64,000 nucleotides of DNA from Bacteroidaceae bacterium (GCA_017619585.1 JAFZSA010000023.1:1-64000), one strand, 5' to 3'. Counted from the stretch's first letter, positions 31,504 to 41,150 are shown. The notes: generated by a model not told the origin, from the letters alone. Program-made: numbers and translations.

Positions 31504-32272
31504 TAAATTCGACAAGCAGAGTATTCCCAAACTTCCCCAAGCTCAGTTTAAGGGCAAGATAGAGACTATTCTTAGTGAGACTGAGGCTGAGAAAGCTGTT
31601 GATTATTTGTTGAAACAGGATATAATTGGTTTTGATACTGAAACAAAACCGATTTTCAAGGCTGGACGACAGAATGAGGTTGCGCTACTACAGGTGAGCA
31701 GTAATGATATATGTTTTCTGTTTAGGCTGAATCATATAGGTATGCCCAAATGTATTCTTCGGTTGTTATCTGACAGTAGTAACATAAAGGTCGGCCTTTC
31801 ATGGCATGATGATCTTAGGATGCTGCAGAGAAGGGAGAAGTTTGAACCAGGTAAGTTTGTTGAACTGCAAGAGATGGCGTGTGAATATGGCATAAAGGAT
31901 CTGAGCCTTCAAAAGCTATACGCTAACATATTTGGAGAGAAGATCAGTAAAGCGCAACGTCTTTCTAATTGGGAAGCAGATATTCTCACAGAGCCACAGA
32001 AACTATATGCTGCTACAGATGCCTGGGCTTGTGTAATGTTGTATCAGGAGTTGATTAGGCTTAAGAAGGAAGGGTATGATTTGGAGGTCGTTCCTGAACC
32101 AGAGGTAACGATTCCCAAAGAAGAGAAACCTAAGAAAGAAAAGTCAACGAAAGAAAACAAAAAGAAAGATTCTAAGCCTAAATCTTCAGCAAACAAGAAA
32201 CGATCTGCTTCATGGCGATATAAATCAAAGAAGAAGGGAACTGAAAATAAAGAAGTAATACCAAATGAGTAA
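31487..32272 (+). CDS. 3'-5' exonuclease (RNase D-like, DEDDy)
   Basis: 261 residues. The exonuclease motifs are complete: Exo I IIGFDTETKP (Asp/Glu near 47-49), Exo II NIKVGLSWHDDLRML (near 105-119), Exo III YAATDAWACVMLYQ (near 178-191; DEDDy form). The HRDC domain of true RNase D is absent; instead the tail (about 210-261) is very Lys-rich, which suggests nucleic-acid binding. It probably trims RNA 3' ends. It overlaps both DUF5063 (17 nt) and rlmI (8 nt). Confidence 0.85.
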   Translation: MKKIYSKFDKQSIPKLPQAQFKGKIETILSETEAEKAVDYLLKQDIIGFDTETKPIFKAGRQNEVALLQVSSNDICFLFRLNHIGMPKCILRLLSDSSNIKVGLSWHDDLRMLQRREKFEPGKFVELQEMACEYGIKDLSLQKLYANIFGEKISKAQRLSNWEADILTEPQKLYAATDAWACVMLYQELIRLKKEGYDLEVVPEPEVTIPKEEKPKKEKSTKENKKKDSKPKSSANKKRSASWRYKSKKKGTENKEVIPNE

Positions 32273-33446
32273 GTTAATAATACTCCGTAAAGGCAAAGAA
32301 GAAAGTCTCAAGCGTTTTCATCCTTGGATATTCTCTGGCGCAGTACATCATATTGAAGGCGAACCCGCAGAAGGCGATATCGTAGAGGTTCTGAATAACG
32401 AAGGTAAGTTTATTGCAATTGGTCATTGGCAGATAGGCAGTATTGCCGTTCGCATACTTACCTTCCAACGTCAGAAAATCGATTTTGAATTCTGGAAGAA
32501 ACGTCTTGCTTCTGCACTTGATGTGCGTAAAAGCATTGGAGTTGCCGGAACAGCATATAATAATATGTATCGTCTTGTTCATGGCGAGGGCGACAATCTG
32601 CCTGGTCTTATCATAGACATCTATGGAAAAAATGCAGTCATGCAGGCTCATAGTGTAGGAATGCATGTGTGCAGAATGGAGATTGCCGAAGCCTTGAAAG
32701 CTGTTATGGGTGACGATTTGAAAGCCGTCTACTATAAGAGCGAGACTACACTTCCCTATAAGGCATCTTTGGGACAGGAGAATGGTTTCATCTTAGGCGA
32801 GAGTGATGATAACGTTGCCATCGAGAACGGACTTAAATTCCATATCGACTGGCTGAAAGGTCAGAAGACCGGCTTCTTCGTCGACCAACGCGAGAATCGT
32901 GCCCTTGTTGAAAGATATGCTCATGGCCGTAAGGTACTGAACATGTTCTGTTATACTGGAGGTTTTAGTGTCTATGCCATGAGGGGTGGGGCAGAACTTG
33001 TACACTCTGTAGATAGTAGTGCCAAAGCTGTTGATTTGGTTAATGCCAATATAGAACTCAACTTCCCTGGCGACAAGCGTCATCAGGCTTTTGCCGAGGA
33101 TGCTTTCCGTTTCCTGGATGAGATGGACGGCAACTATGACCTTGTTATTCTGGATCCTCCTGCATTTGCCAAGCATAAAGATGCCTTGAAGAACGCATTG
33201 CGTGGATATACGAAGCTCAATACCAAGGCTCTTGAGAAGATGCCTTCCGGTAGTATCCTCTTTACCTTCAGCTGTTCACAAGCAGTCAATAAGGACCAGT
33301 TCCGTATGGCGGTATTCACAGCTGCTGCTATGGCCAAGCGTAAAGTCCGTATCCTGCATCAGCTACATCAGCCGGCTGATCATCCTATTAACATCTATCA
33401 TCCAGAGGGTGAATACCTGAAAGGACTTGTCTTATTCGTAGAATAA
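32265..33446 (+). CDS. rlmI: RlmI-type 23S rRNA (cytosine-C5) methyltransferase
   Basis: 393-residue class I SAM-dependent methyltransferase of the RlmI/YccW type (23S rRNA m5C1962 in E. coli). N-terminal PUA domain (RKGKEESLKRFHPWIFSGAV), the middle EEHYR-like domain with RLVHGEGDNLPGLIIDIYG, SAM site NMFCYTGGFSVYAMRGGA, catalytic-type LDPPAFAKHK, and FTFSCSQAV. Overlaps the exonuclease gene by eight bases and precedes the nucleoside transporter by 17. Confidence 0.9.
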   Translation: MSKLIILRKGKEESLKRFHPWIFSGAVHHIEGEPAEGDIVEVLNNEGKFIAIGHWQIGSIAVRILTFQRQKIDFEFWKKRLASALDVRKSIGVAGTAYNNMYRLVHGEGDNLPGLIIDIYGKNAVMQAHSVGMHVCRMEIAEALKAVMGDDLKAVYYKSETTLPYKASLGQENGFILGESDDNVAIENGLKFHIDWLKGQKTGFFVDQRENRALVERYAHGRKVLNMFCYTGGFSVYAMRGGAELVHSVDSSAKAVDLVNANIELNFPGDKRHQAFAEDAFRFLDEMDGNYDLVILDPPAFAKHKDALKNALRGYTKLNTKALEKMPSGSILFTFSCSQAVNKDQFRMAVFTAAAMAKRKVRILHQLHQPADHPINIYHPEGEYLKGLVLFVE

Positions 33447-33463
33447 CCTAAAACTCTTTACAT

Positions 33464-34741
33464 ATGAATATCAAATTAAGACTAACATTACTGAACTTCT
33501 TGGAGTTTGCCGTATGGGGTGCCTATCTGACATCTATGGGCACTTACCTTGCTGGTGTGGGACTTGGGTCTCATATTGGATGGTTTTATTCTGTTCAGGG
33601 TATTGTCAGTATCTTTATGCCCGCTTTGATGGGTATCCTGGCTGACCGTTGGATGGAAGGACAGCGAGTATTGAGCCTTTGCCATACTTTGGCTGGTGCT
33701 TTCATGATAGCTGCTTCATGCTATGGTTATCAGGCTGGTCCTAATCCTGACTTTAGTATTTTGTTCTCACTTTATACACTTTCTGTCGCATTCTTTATGC
33801 CTACCATCGCTCTGAGCTATTCAGTAGCTTACTCTGCATTAGAGAAGGCCGGCATGGATACCGTGAAGGCTTTTCCTCCGATTCGTGTTTGGGGAACAAT
33901 CGGTTTCATTGTAACAATGTGGATTGTTGACCTCTGTGGATTGCAATCAACTCCAGGGCAGTGGATGGTGAGCGGTTGCTTGAGTCTTGTTATGGCTGCT
34001 TATTCCTTAACAATGCCTCGCATGCCTATTAAGAAAGATGAAAGTCAACAGAAGACGCTTTTCGAGGCGCTTGGTTTGAATGCTTTCCGTCTTTTCCTGA
34101 AACCTCGTTTAGCTGTATTCTTGGTCTTCGCAATGCTTCTCGGTTTCTGTCTGCAGATTTCCAATGGATACGCAAATCCCTTTATCACCAGCTTTGGCGG
34201 TATTGTTGAGTATCAGTCGACCTTTGGCGTGCAGCACGCCAATATCCTTATTTCTTTATCTCAGGTAAGCGAGACGCTTTGCATCTTGCTCATTCCTTTC
34301 TTCCTCTCTAAGTTTGGAATTAAGAAGGTTGTTCTTATTGCCTTGTTAGGATGGGTTTTGCGCTTTGGATTCTTCGGATTGGGTAATCCAGGCAGCGGTG
34401 TATGGCTATTCCTGCTCTCAATGCTTGTCTATGGTGTAGCTTTTGATTTTTTCAATATATCAGGATCTCTGTTTATCAATCAGGAAACCGACGAGAGCAT
34501 TCGTAGTAGTGCACAGGGCTTGTTTATGATGATGACCAATGGATTGGGAGCTTTTGTAGGAACACTTGTAGCTCAGGCAGTCATTAATAATTATGTCTTT
34601 ACTCCACAGGCAGGTGGCGCATCCGGTGCAGAAATCATAGCCGGTTGGCAGACTTGTTGGTATATCTTTGCCGCATATGCCCTTGTTGTTGCCGTGCTCT
34701 TTGCAATATTGTTCCGTTATAAGCACGAGGCTAAAAAATGA
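33464..34741 (+). CDS. nupG: Nucleoside:H+ symporter-type MFS transporter
   Basis: 425 residues with 12 predicted helices. The N-terminus LRLTLLNFLEFAVWGAYLTSMGTYL and the loop GILADRWMEGQRVL fit the NupG/XapB nucleoside proton symporter family. Other matches include FPPIRVWGTIGFI and FDFFNISGSLFINQETDESIRSSAQGLFMM. Imports nucleosides across the inner membrane; the exact specificity is not readable. It lies between two rRNA methyltransferase genes with very short gaps (17 and 5 nt). Confidence 0.87.
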   Translation: MNIKLRLTLLNFLEFAVWGAYLTSMGTYLAGVGLGSHIGWFYSVQGIVSIFMPALMGILADRWMEGQRVLSLCHTLAGAFMIAASCYGYQAGPNPDFSILFSLYTLSVAFFMPTIALSYSVAYSALEKAGMDTVKAFPPIRVWGTIGFIVTMWIVDLCGLQSTPGQWMVSGCLSLVMAAYSLTMPRMPIKKDESQQKTLFEALGLNAFRLFLKPRLAVFLVFAMLLGFCLQISNGYANPFITSFGGIVEYQSTFGVQHANILISLSQVSETLCILLIPFFLSKFGIKKVVLIALLGWVLRFGFFGLGNPGSGVWLFLLSMLVYGVAFDFFNISGSLFINQETDESIRSSAQGLFMMMTNGLGAFVGTLVAQAVINNYVFTPQAGGASGAEIIAGWQTCWYIFAAYALVVAVLFAILFRYKHEAKK

Positions 34742-34746
34742 TTTGA

Positions 34747-35481
34747 ATGAAAGAGACACGATTTTTCTTTGTTCCTGATGCTAAAGAGCACACAGAATTG
34801 CCTGAGGAAGAGGCCAAGCATGCAACGCGTGTACTCCGACTTACTGAGGGCGACGAGTTGTTGCTAATGGATGGTGAAGGTAGTTTCTTCCGTGCTGAGA
34901 TTACTGCTGCATCCAATCATCGTTGCATGTACAAGATTCTAGAAGTTATGCCTCAGGAGCGTGCATGGGAAGGTCACATTCATCTGGCAATGGCGCCAAC
35001 TAAACTCAACGACCGTGTTGAGTGGTTTGCCGAAAAGGCGACGGAGATTGGTATGGACGAACTTTCCTTCCTGGATTGCAGGTTCAGTGAAAGGCGTGTC
35101 ATTAAGTGTGAACGTATAGATAAGATTCTCATTTCTGCTGCTAAGCAGAGTCATAAAGCCTGGAAACCTGTTGTGAATGAGATGACTTCTTTTGAGCATT
35201 TTGTAAAGCAGGATCGAAGGGGCGATAAGTTCATCTGTCATTGTTATAATCAAGAGGACATCGAGGACGGAGGTTCAAAGCCTTTCTTGATGGATGTCCT
35301 ACAGCGTGATGTGGAAAGCACCGTGCTGATTGGTCCTGAGGGTGATTTCAGTATTGACGAGGTTAAAATGGCACTCCAGCATGGTTACAGAAGTGTTTCT
35401 TTGGGCACAAGTCGTCTAAGAACAGAGACTGCAGCCCTAGTGGCTGTACATATGATGCAATTAATAAATCAGAAACGATAA
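34747..35481 (+). CDS. rsmE: 16S rRNA (uracil-1498-N3)-methyltransferase RsmE
   Basis: 244-residue SPOUT-class enzyme. N-terminal PUA-like part (EEAKHATRVLRLTEGDELLLMDGEG), the AKQSHKAWKP segment, and the knot-forming C-terminus LIGPEGDFSIDEVKMALQHGYRSVSLG followed by LRTETAALVAVHMM. Modifies U1498 of 16S rRNA. Five bases after the transporter and six before the next gene, in one transcription unit. Confidence 0.93.
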   Translation: MKETRFFFVPDAKEHTELPEEEAKHATRVLRLTEGDELLLMDGEGSFFRAEITAASNHRCMYKILEVMPQERAWEGHIHLAMAPTKLNDRVEWFAEKATEIGMDELSFLDCRFSERRVIKCERIDKILISAAKQSHKAWKPVVNEMTSFEHFVKQDRRGDKFICHCYNQEDIEDGGSKPFLMDVLQRDVESTVLIGPEGDFSIDEVKMALQHGYRSVSLGTSRLRTETAALVAVHMMQLINQKR

Positions 35482-35487
35482 TAAAAT

Positions 35488-36912
35488 ATGAAGAAGTATC
35501 TGATAATTCTTGTCTTGGTTGTTATTGCAATAGCAATTGGTGCTTATTTCTTTCTTTTCGACAAGAAGGATGTATGCAAGAATGTCATTCCCGAGGATGC
35601 AAAGGCCGTCCTTGTTATTGATGCCAAACAGGCACTGAAGCAGATGGACTTCAGCATCTCAGACATCTTCAAAGCCCTGAAGCATCGCCAGCAGCAAAAG
35701 GAGAATGATAAGTCCGACTGGGGCATAGACATGCTTGCGCCTATGTACGGCTTTGTGTCAACTGACAACTATGTATGTGGAGTTTTTGCTTTAAGTAATG
35801 CCAAGGACTTTGAGAAGAGAATATCGGAAGAGAATATTTCTGTTGAGTCACAACGTGGCTTCAAATGGGCTAATAAGGGCGAAATCCTTTTATGCTTTGA
35901 TGATGAGAAAGCTCTGGCAATAGGTCCTGTTAATATGGCAGAATCTGACAGGATGCGTGGCAAGATGGTAGAATGGATGAAACAAGGCTCTCATGAGGTT
36001 CCTGTTTTATCTTCACTCAAGAAGGACGATGGAGTAATATGCCTGCGTTCAAGCCTTGGTGTTCTGCCTCCGGCTGTATCTAACCAGATTGCCGGTAATA
36101 TTCAGAATGTTGACATGGATAACATCTTCCTGAATGCCTCTCTCAGAGTAAAGGAAAAATCATTCTTGCTTTCAACAGAATTGGAAAGCGAGGATGAGAT
36201 TTTTACAAAATATACCTCTGAATTTGACAATCTGTTTCGTCCTATTGATGCTCAAAAGTTACCGGCTTGTATAGAAGAACCCATGCTCAGAGTAATAGCC
36301 AATGTAAAGGGCGAGGATGTGTTGCCTAAACTCAGGGAAAATATTGTTGTCAGGACAATGCTTGTAGGAATTAACCTCTGTGTGGATTTGGACATGATGA
36401 TTAAGTCCATCGATGGTGACGTTATCATTGAATATGCTGGTCGATCTGCTTCTTCTCCCACTTTCGTTGCAAGTGCAAAAATCAAGAATCAGGATTTTCT
36501 GAAGAATGCCAAGGATTGGTGTACAGGTTCTTCAACATTCGGTTATAGTTGTCAGGCATTAGATGACAAGAATTTTGCCTTGCAGAGCGGTGGTAATAAG
36601 TATTTCTTTGGCGTTCATGATGATTTCCTTTACCTCTCATCTGATAATGGTAAGAACCTCCATTTTTCTACTCCCCAGTTAGAAAAAAATATTTCCCTAG
36701 TTAGGGAGCAAGTTCAGGGTAAGAGATTATATGCTTCTGTAGATATCGGAAAGATGTATAATTTCTTATTATCAAGTGCCGTTTCTCAGGATAACAAGTC
36801 TGTAACCGGACTGGATCATATTAATGTAAGTTCTACAGATTTCAAACATATACAATACGAATTAACGACGAGGGAGAAAACTACAGACTTTATAAAAAAG
36901 TTGCTGAAGTAA
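35488..36912 (+). CDS. Membrane-anchored periplasmic protein, DUF4836-like
   Basis: 474 residues with one N-terminal hydrophobic helix (about 4-24), then a large periplasmic part. The layout PEDAKAVLVIDAKQALKQMDFSISDI and later repeats such as MLRVIANVKGEDVLPKLREN and FLYLSSDNG resemble Bacteroidetes DUF4836 proteins, of unknown function. Its stop is directly followed by the ATG of an ABC ATPase (36913), and the FtsX-type permease comes next, so it may be the periplasmic partner of that transporter. No lipobox or enzyme motif seen. Confidence 0.6.
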   Translation: MKKYLIILVLVVIAIAIGAYFFLFDKKDVCKNVIPEDAKAVLVIDAKQALKQMDFSISDIFKALKHRQQQKENDKSDWGIDMLAPMYGFVSTDNYVCGVFALSNAKDFEKRISEENISVESQRGFKWANKGEILLCFDDEKALAIGPVNMAESDRMRGKMVEWMKQGSHEVPVLSSLKKDDGVICLRSSLGVLPPAVSNQIAGNIQNVDMDNIFLNASLRVKEKSFLLSTELESEDEIFTKYTSEFDNLFRPIDAQKLPACIEEPMLRVIANVKGEDVLPKLRENIVVRTMLVGINLCVDLDMMIKSIDGDVIIEYAGRSASSPTFVASAKIKNQDFLKNAKDWCTGSSTFGYSCQALDDKNFALQSGGNKYFFGVHDDFLYLSSDNGKNLHFSTPQLEKNISLVREQVQGKRLYASVDIGKMYNFLLSSAVSQDNKSVTGLDHINVSSTDFKHIQYELTTREKTTDFIKKLLK

Positions 36913-37554
36913 ATGGATAGAATAGAATTGCATAACACTTTACCCTGCGTCTTCGAAGGCAGGGATATTCAGAGCGAGATATGGCTACAGGATGTCACCT
37001 TTCAGAAAGGTGAGACAATCCTTGTTGAGGCCAGTTCAGGAACTGGTAAGAGTTCGCTCTGTAGCTATATTATAGGATACAGAAAAGATTATTTGGGTAA
37101 CATCCTCTTTGATGGTAAGGATATCCGTCAGCATAGTGTTTCTGACTGGACGTCCATTCGTCAGCACAGTCTTAGTTTGCTTTTTCAGGAGTTGCGATTA
37201 TTTCCTGAGCTGACAGCTATGGAGAATGTACAGATTAAGAACGGCCTTACCAACCATAAGAGTATCAATGAGATAGAGGAGTGGTTTCAACGCTTGGGCA
37301 TAGCCGATAAGATGTCCGCCAAGGTTGGACGAATGAGCTTTGGCCAGCAACAGCGTGTAGCTATGATTCGAGCCTTGGTTCAGCCATTCGACTTCCTGAT
37401 GGTGGATGAGCCTATCAGCCACCTCGATGATGTGAATAGTGCAATCATGTGTGATATTATGATGGAAGAGGCTCGTCGCCAAGGGGCTGGAGTCATTGTA
37501 ACCAGCATTGGCAAGCACATGAATATGTCTTACGATAAAACATACCGCTTATGA
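36913..37554 (+). CDS. ABC transporter ATP-binding protein (LolD/MacB-type)
   Basis: 213-residue ATPase with Walker A ASSGTGKSS (about 40), Q-loop LLFQELRLFPELTAMENV, signature MSFGQQQRVAMIRAL and Walker B FLMVDEPISHLDD. The usual H-loop His is replaced around VTSIGKHMNMSYDK, so ATPase activity may be altered or the loop divergent. It overlaps the permease gene by four bases (ATGA, 37551-37554). LolD/MacB-type ATPases pair with FtsX-fold permeases for lipoprotein release or export. Confidence 0.85.
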   Translation: MDRIELHNTLPCVFEGRDIQSEIWLQDVTFQKGETILVEASSGTGKSSLCSYIIGYRKDYLGNILFDGKDIRQHSVSDWTSIRQHSLSLLFQELRLFPELTAMENVQIKNGLTNHKSINEIEEWFQRLGIADKMSAKVGRMSFGQQQRVAMIRALVQPFDFLMVDEPISHLDDVNSAIMCDIMMEEARRQGAGVIVTSIGKHMNMSYDKTYRL

Positions 37555-38756
37555 TGTCGTTGGTTTGGAAATTGCTGCGTCAGCATATTAGCATAGCCCA
37601 GTTTGCAGGCTTCTTCTTTGCCAACCTCTTTGGCATGTTCATTGTATTGCTGGGACTTCAGTTCTATAATGACGTTAAACCCCTCTTCAGTCAGGAAGAC
37701 GGTTTCCTGAAACCCGAGTACTTGATTGTCAGCAAGCGCATCTCTGGTATGAGCGTGCTTGGGGCAGGGGAGAGTTGTGGTTTCTCTGAGAAAGATGTTA
37801 ATGACATAAAAAGCCAGCCATTTTGCAAGAGTGTTGGCGCCTTTACGGCCAGTCAGTATCGTGTGGTATGCAGCTTAGGCGTAAATGGGGTGGCTCAGAT
37901 GGGTACAGACATGTTCTTCGAGAGTGTACCTGACAGATACGTTGATACAGATCTCAGTAATTGGAAGTTTAATCCCGAAGACGGCGTTGTCCCCATTGTC
38001 TTGCCTCGTACCTATCTAGCTATCTATAACTTTGGCTTTGCGCAGAGTCAGTCATTACCCAAGATTTCAGAAGGTCTCGTGGGAATGATTGATATGGTTG
38101 TTGTTTTGCGTGGCAACGGACAAGAAGAACGTCTGCAAGGTAAGGTCATTGGCTTCAGTAGTCGACTGAACACCATTCTTGTGCCAGAATCTTTCATCAA
38201 GTGGAGTAATGCCAAGTTCGCGCCTGAGGCTGACCTTACACCAAACCGTCTTATCGTTGAGGTGAAAAATCCTACGGACGATGCCATTGTCAAGTATATC
38301 AATGAGCATAACCTCGAGTTGGAGAACGACAAGTTGGATGCAGGAAAAGCCACCTATTTCCTCAAGGTGGTTACTGTTCTGGTAATGTGTATTGGTATGC
38401 TCATCAGTATTCTGTCTTTTTACATTCTTATGCTCAGTATATATTTGTTGGTACAGAAGAATACAGAGAAATTGCGTAACCTACTGCTTATTGGCTACAG
38501 TCCCATCAGAGTATCCTTGCCTTATCAGCTGCTGACGGTAGGTATGAATGCAGTTGTACTGCTTCTTTCCTTTATAATATTGTATCTGGTACGTGGATAT
38601 TATATGAATACCCTATGGGTAATGTTCCCGCAAATGCAAGACGGAAGTATTCTTCCTGCCTTCTGTTTGGGTTTCAGCCTATTTATCGTGGTTAGTATAA
38701 TCAATATTATAGCTGTACGTAACAGGGTAATGAAAATCTGGAATCGCAAGGAATAA
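37551..38756 (+). CDS. FtsX-fold ABC transporter permease
   Basis: 401 residues: an N-terminal helix (about 15-38), a large periplasmic domain (about 45-270), and three helices after about 275 (VVTVLVMCIGMLISILSFYILMLSIYLL; VGMNAVVLLLSFIILYLVRG; FCLGFSLFIVVSIINIIAV). This is the MacB/LolC/LolE topology. Translationally coupled to the ATPase and preceded by the DUF4836-like protein, so the three probably act as one envelope machine. Substrate unknown; lipoprotein or envelope stress export are possible. Confidence 0.82.
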   Translation: MMSLVWKLLRQHISIAQFAGFFFANLFGMFIVLLGLQFYNDVKPLFSQEDGFLKPEYLIVSKRISGMSVLGAGESCGFSEKDVNDIKSQPFCKSVGAFTASQYRVVCSLGVNGVAQMGTDMFFESVPDRYVDTDLSNWKFNPEDGVVPIVLPRTYLAIYNFGFAQSQSLPKISEGLVGMIDMVVVLRGNGQEERLQGKVIGFSSRLNTILVPESFIKWSNAKFAPEADLTPNRLIVEVKNPTDDAIVKYINEHNLELENDKLDAGKATYFLKVVTVLVMCIGMLISILSFYILMLSIYLLVQKNTEKLRNLLLIGYSPIRVSLPYQLLTVGMNAVVLLLSFIILYLVRGYYMNTLWVMFPQMQDGSILPAFCLGFSLFIVVSIINIIAVRNRVMKIWNRKE

Positions 38757-38757
38757 T

Positions 38758-40299
38758 ATGGAAGAACTCAGGAAACTATATACCCAGCATACTGGCCAAG
38801 AAGTTGTGTCGTGTGACGAGATAGCAGGTTCTGGTAGCAATCGTAAGTATTATCGTCTGCACGGATCTGATGGAAGCACACTTATTGGTGTTGTTGGTAC
38901 AAGCCTCGATGAGAATCACGCCTTCTGTTATCTGGCTCAACATTTTGTTGAACGAAAACTTCCCGTTCCTGCCGTTGTGGCAAAGAGTACTGATGGACTA
39001 AGATATCTTCAGGAAGATTTGGGTGACCTCTCGCTCTTCGAAGCTATCAAAGGCGGTCGTGATGCTGGAGGCCGTTATACGCAGGCCGAGAAGGAACTCC
39101 TGCACCGAACTATTGCTCAACTGCCTAATATACAGATAAAAGGCTCTCGCAGTTTGGATTTTAAACAATGTTATCCGCAGGAGTCATTGGATGAAACAAA
39201 CGTTCTCTTCGACCTCAACTACTTCAAGTATTGCTTCCTGAAGACCACAGGGCTTGATTTTCACGAGCTAAAGCTTGAGGCTACTTTTCAGTTGATGGCA
39301 AAAGATATTGTTGCCATTCCTGGTGACACATTTATGTATCGCGACTTTCAGGCACGTAATGTTATGCTTGACAAGGAGGGAAATCCCTACTTTATAGATT
39401 TCCAGGGTGGTCGCCGTGGTCCTGTCCAGTACGATGTTGCCAGTTTTCTATGGCAGGCATCGGCTCATTATAGCCAGGCATTACGGCAAGAACTTATTAA
39501 TACATATATCACAAGTCTGAAACAGTATGTCGAGGTAAACGAACTTCAGTTCCGTCAGAACCTGAAGCTTTGTGTACTTTTCCGTCTGCTACAAGTTTTG
39601 GGTGCCTATGGTTTCCGTGGTTATTTCGAGCGCAAGAAACATTTCCTTGAGAGCATTCCGCCAGCCATTCAGAACCTGCGCGAATTGCTTGAAGATGGAG
39701 GATGCCCTTATCCCTATATGCGCGAGGTTCTCAGTCAGTTGGTGGCTCTTCCCCAATTCGCAGCAAAACCTGAGAAGCCTGTTCAACGTTCCGATGGATA
39801 CAAAACCACAGATAACAACCCCTACGTTTCACATCCAAAAGACGGCCCTGCAACTTTCAGTCGTTACGACGGCAAGGGGCCTCTTGTAGTTCGTGTCTTC
39901 AGTTTCTCATTCGGAAAAGGCATCCCTGCTGATACCAGTGGCAATGGTGGTGGCTATGTATTTGATTGTCGTAGCACCCACAACCCAGGTCGATACGAGC
40001 CATACAAGAAACTGACCGGTCTTGACGAACCTGTTATTCGTTTTCTCGAAGATGATGGTGAAATACTCACTTTCCTTGATAGTGTATATAAGTTGGCAGA
40101 CGCCCATGTACAGCGTTACCTACAACGTGGCTTCACTGACCTTATGTTTTGCTTTGGCTGCACAGGTGGACAGCACCGTAGTGTGTACAGCGCCCAGCAT
40201 CTGGCCGAGCATATCAATCAGAAATTCGGCATAGAGGTTCGCCTCTGCCATCGCGAACAAGGCATCTCGCAGACCTTCCAAAATAAAGACGAAACATAA
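38758..40299 (+). CDS. AmgK-like sugar kinase fused to a RapZ C-terminal domain
   Basis: 513 residues. The N-terminal part (about 1-330) is an aminoglycoside-phosphotransferase-fold kinase of the AmgK type: GSGSNRKYYRL (24-34), catalytic YRDFQARNVML (Asp196) and metal site YFIDFQGGRRGP (Asp214), with the QGGR form seen in anomeric MurNAc/GlcNAc kinases. The C-terminal part (about 376-510) matches the RapZ C-terminal domain: VRVFSFSFGKGIP, FDCRSTHNPGRYEPYKKLTG, and CFGCTGGQHRSVYSAQHLAEHI. In E. coli RapZ this domain senses glucosamine-6-phosphate. A MurU-like nucleotidyltransferase lies 850 nt downstream. I infer an amino-sugar kinase for cell-wall recycling with a built-in metabolite sensor. 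Confidence 0.8.
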   Translation: MEELRKLYTQHTGQEVVSCDEIAGSGSNRKYYRLHGSDGSTLIGVVGTSLDENHAFCYLAQHFVERKLPVPAVVAKSTDGLRYLQEDLGDLSLFEAIKGGRDAGGRYTQAEKELLHRTIAQLPNIQIKGSRSLDFKQCYPQESLDETNVLFDLNYFKYCFLKTTGLDFHELKLEATFQLMAKDIVAIPGDTFMYRDFQARNVMLDKEGNPYFIDFQGGRRGPVQYDVASFLWQASAHYSQALRQELINTYITSLKQYVEVNELQFRQNLKLCVLFRLLQVLGAYGFRGYFERKKHFLESIPPAIQNLRELLEDGGCPYPYMREVLSQLVALPQFAAKPEKPVQRSDGYKTTDNNPYVSHPKDGPATFSRYDGKGPLVVRVFSFSFGKGIPADTSGNGGGYVFDCRSTHNPGRYEPYKKLTGLDEPVIRFLEDDGEILTFLDSVYKLADAHVQRYLQRGFTDLMFCFGCTGGQHRSVYSAQHLAEHINQKFGIEVRLCHREQGISQTFQNKDET

Positions 40300-40330
40300 A
40301 CGAAAATAAAATATTAAACCTTTTACTAAC

Positions 40331-41140
40331 ATGAAAAAAATCTATTTCCTGCTGATGGGCATTATAGCCCTGATGTTTTCCTCTTGCGAGGATGAAGAAA
40401 AGAGAATTCGTGATTTTACGAATGATTTTGTTGATAAGGTGATGAACGAGGATATCCGCTCCCTGCATAAGATGATTCCAGGCTTGTCGAATTGCGAGTC
40501 CTTTGGCCTGGACGATTATGAGCCCGACAATGTAATCTTCGAGAAACTGGCCGACGGCTATCATGTTCAGCTGACTGAAAATAGTTCTATGGTTGTAAAG
40601 ATGAGTCCGTTGGGTAAACTAATTGTGGTATCCACGCATGGTGTGGCAGTGTTCGACCACGATCTCTACGACTTTGCCATTCGCACCGGTTGGGTGAACC
40701 CGTCCATGAACGATGCCACCATAGACAGCCTGCTCTCCGAGAACGAGTTCAGGGACTACATGATTGAGCACATCATCCATGAGTTGCGCACCAAGATTAC
40801 CGTTACTGGGGGCGAGACAGGCGGCGCCACCCTTCGAGGCATTGCCGTTACCGTACACAACAACACCGGATATAACATCCCTGGCGAGGCATACACTGTT
40901 GTTTATCGTACAGAGTTTGATGCCTTCCCACAGGACAATGAGACCATTACCTTCGACGGCGAAGATCTGCCAGCCCATAGCAACATCATCTTGAATGGAA
41001 CCAAGCGTGGCGTAGGAATGGCCACATACACCGATATCCGCCTGCAATTCGACGAGGAATGCCTGCATAACCTATGTATGCTTCTCTACAAGGCCAATGG
41101 TCACGAATACCAGGATTGGAAGAATGAAAAGTTAAATTAA
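40331..41140 (+). CDS. Hypothetical lipoprotein
   Basis: 269 residues with a lipoprotein signal (MKKIYFLLMGIIALMFSSC, lipid Cys at 19) followed by EDEEKR. The rest is acidic with no recognised domain; VTVHNNTGYNIPGEAYTVVYRTEFDAF near 175-205 looks like a beta-sandwich strand pattern. It sits between the AmgK-RapZ fusion (31 nt) and the MurU-like gene (10 nt), so a role near the cell envelope or in muropeptide uptake is possible, from context only. Confidence 0.65.
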   Translation: MKKIYFLLMGIIALMFSSCEDEEKRIRDFTNDFVDKVMNEDIRSLHKMIPGLSNCESFGLDDYEPDNVIFEKLADGYHVQLTENSSMVVKMSPLGKLIVVSTHGVAVFDHDLYDFAIRTGWVNPSMNDATIDSLLSENEFRDYMIEHIIHELRTKITVTGGETGGATLRGIAVTVHNNTGYNIPGEAYTVVYRTEFDAFPQDNETITFDGEDLPAHSNIILNGTKRGVGMATYTDIRLQFDEECLHNLCMLLYKANGHEYQDWKNEKLN

Positions 41141-41150
41141 ATAGATAAGG

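Noticed and set aside
34742..34746. A promoter between the nucleoside transporter and rsmE
   Set aside because: The gap is only five bases and no TAnnTTTG with proper spacing was recognised in the preceding coding end.
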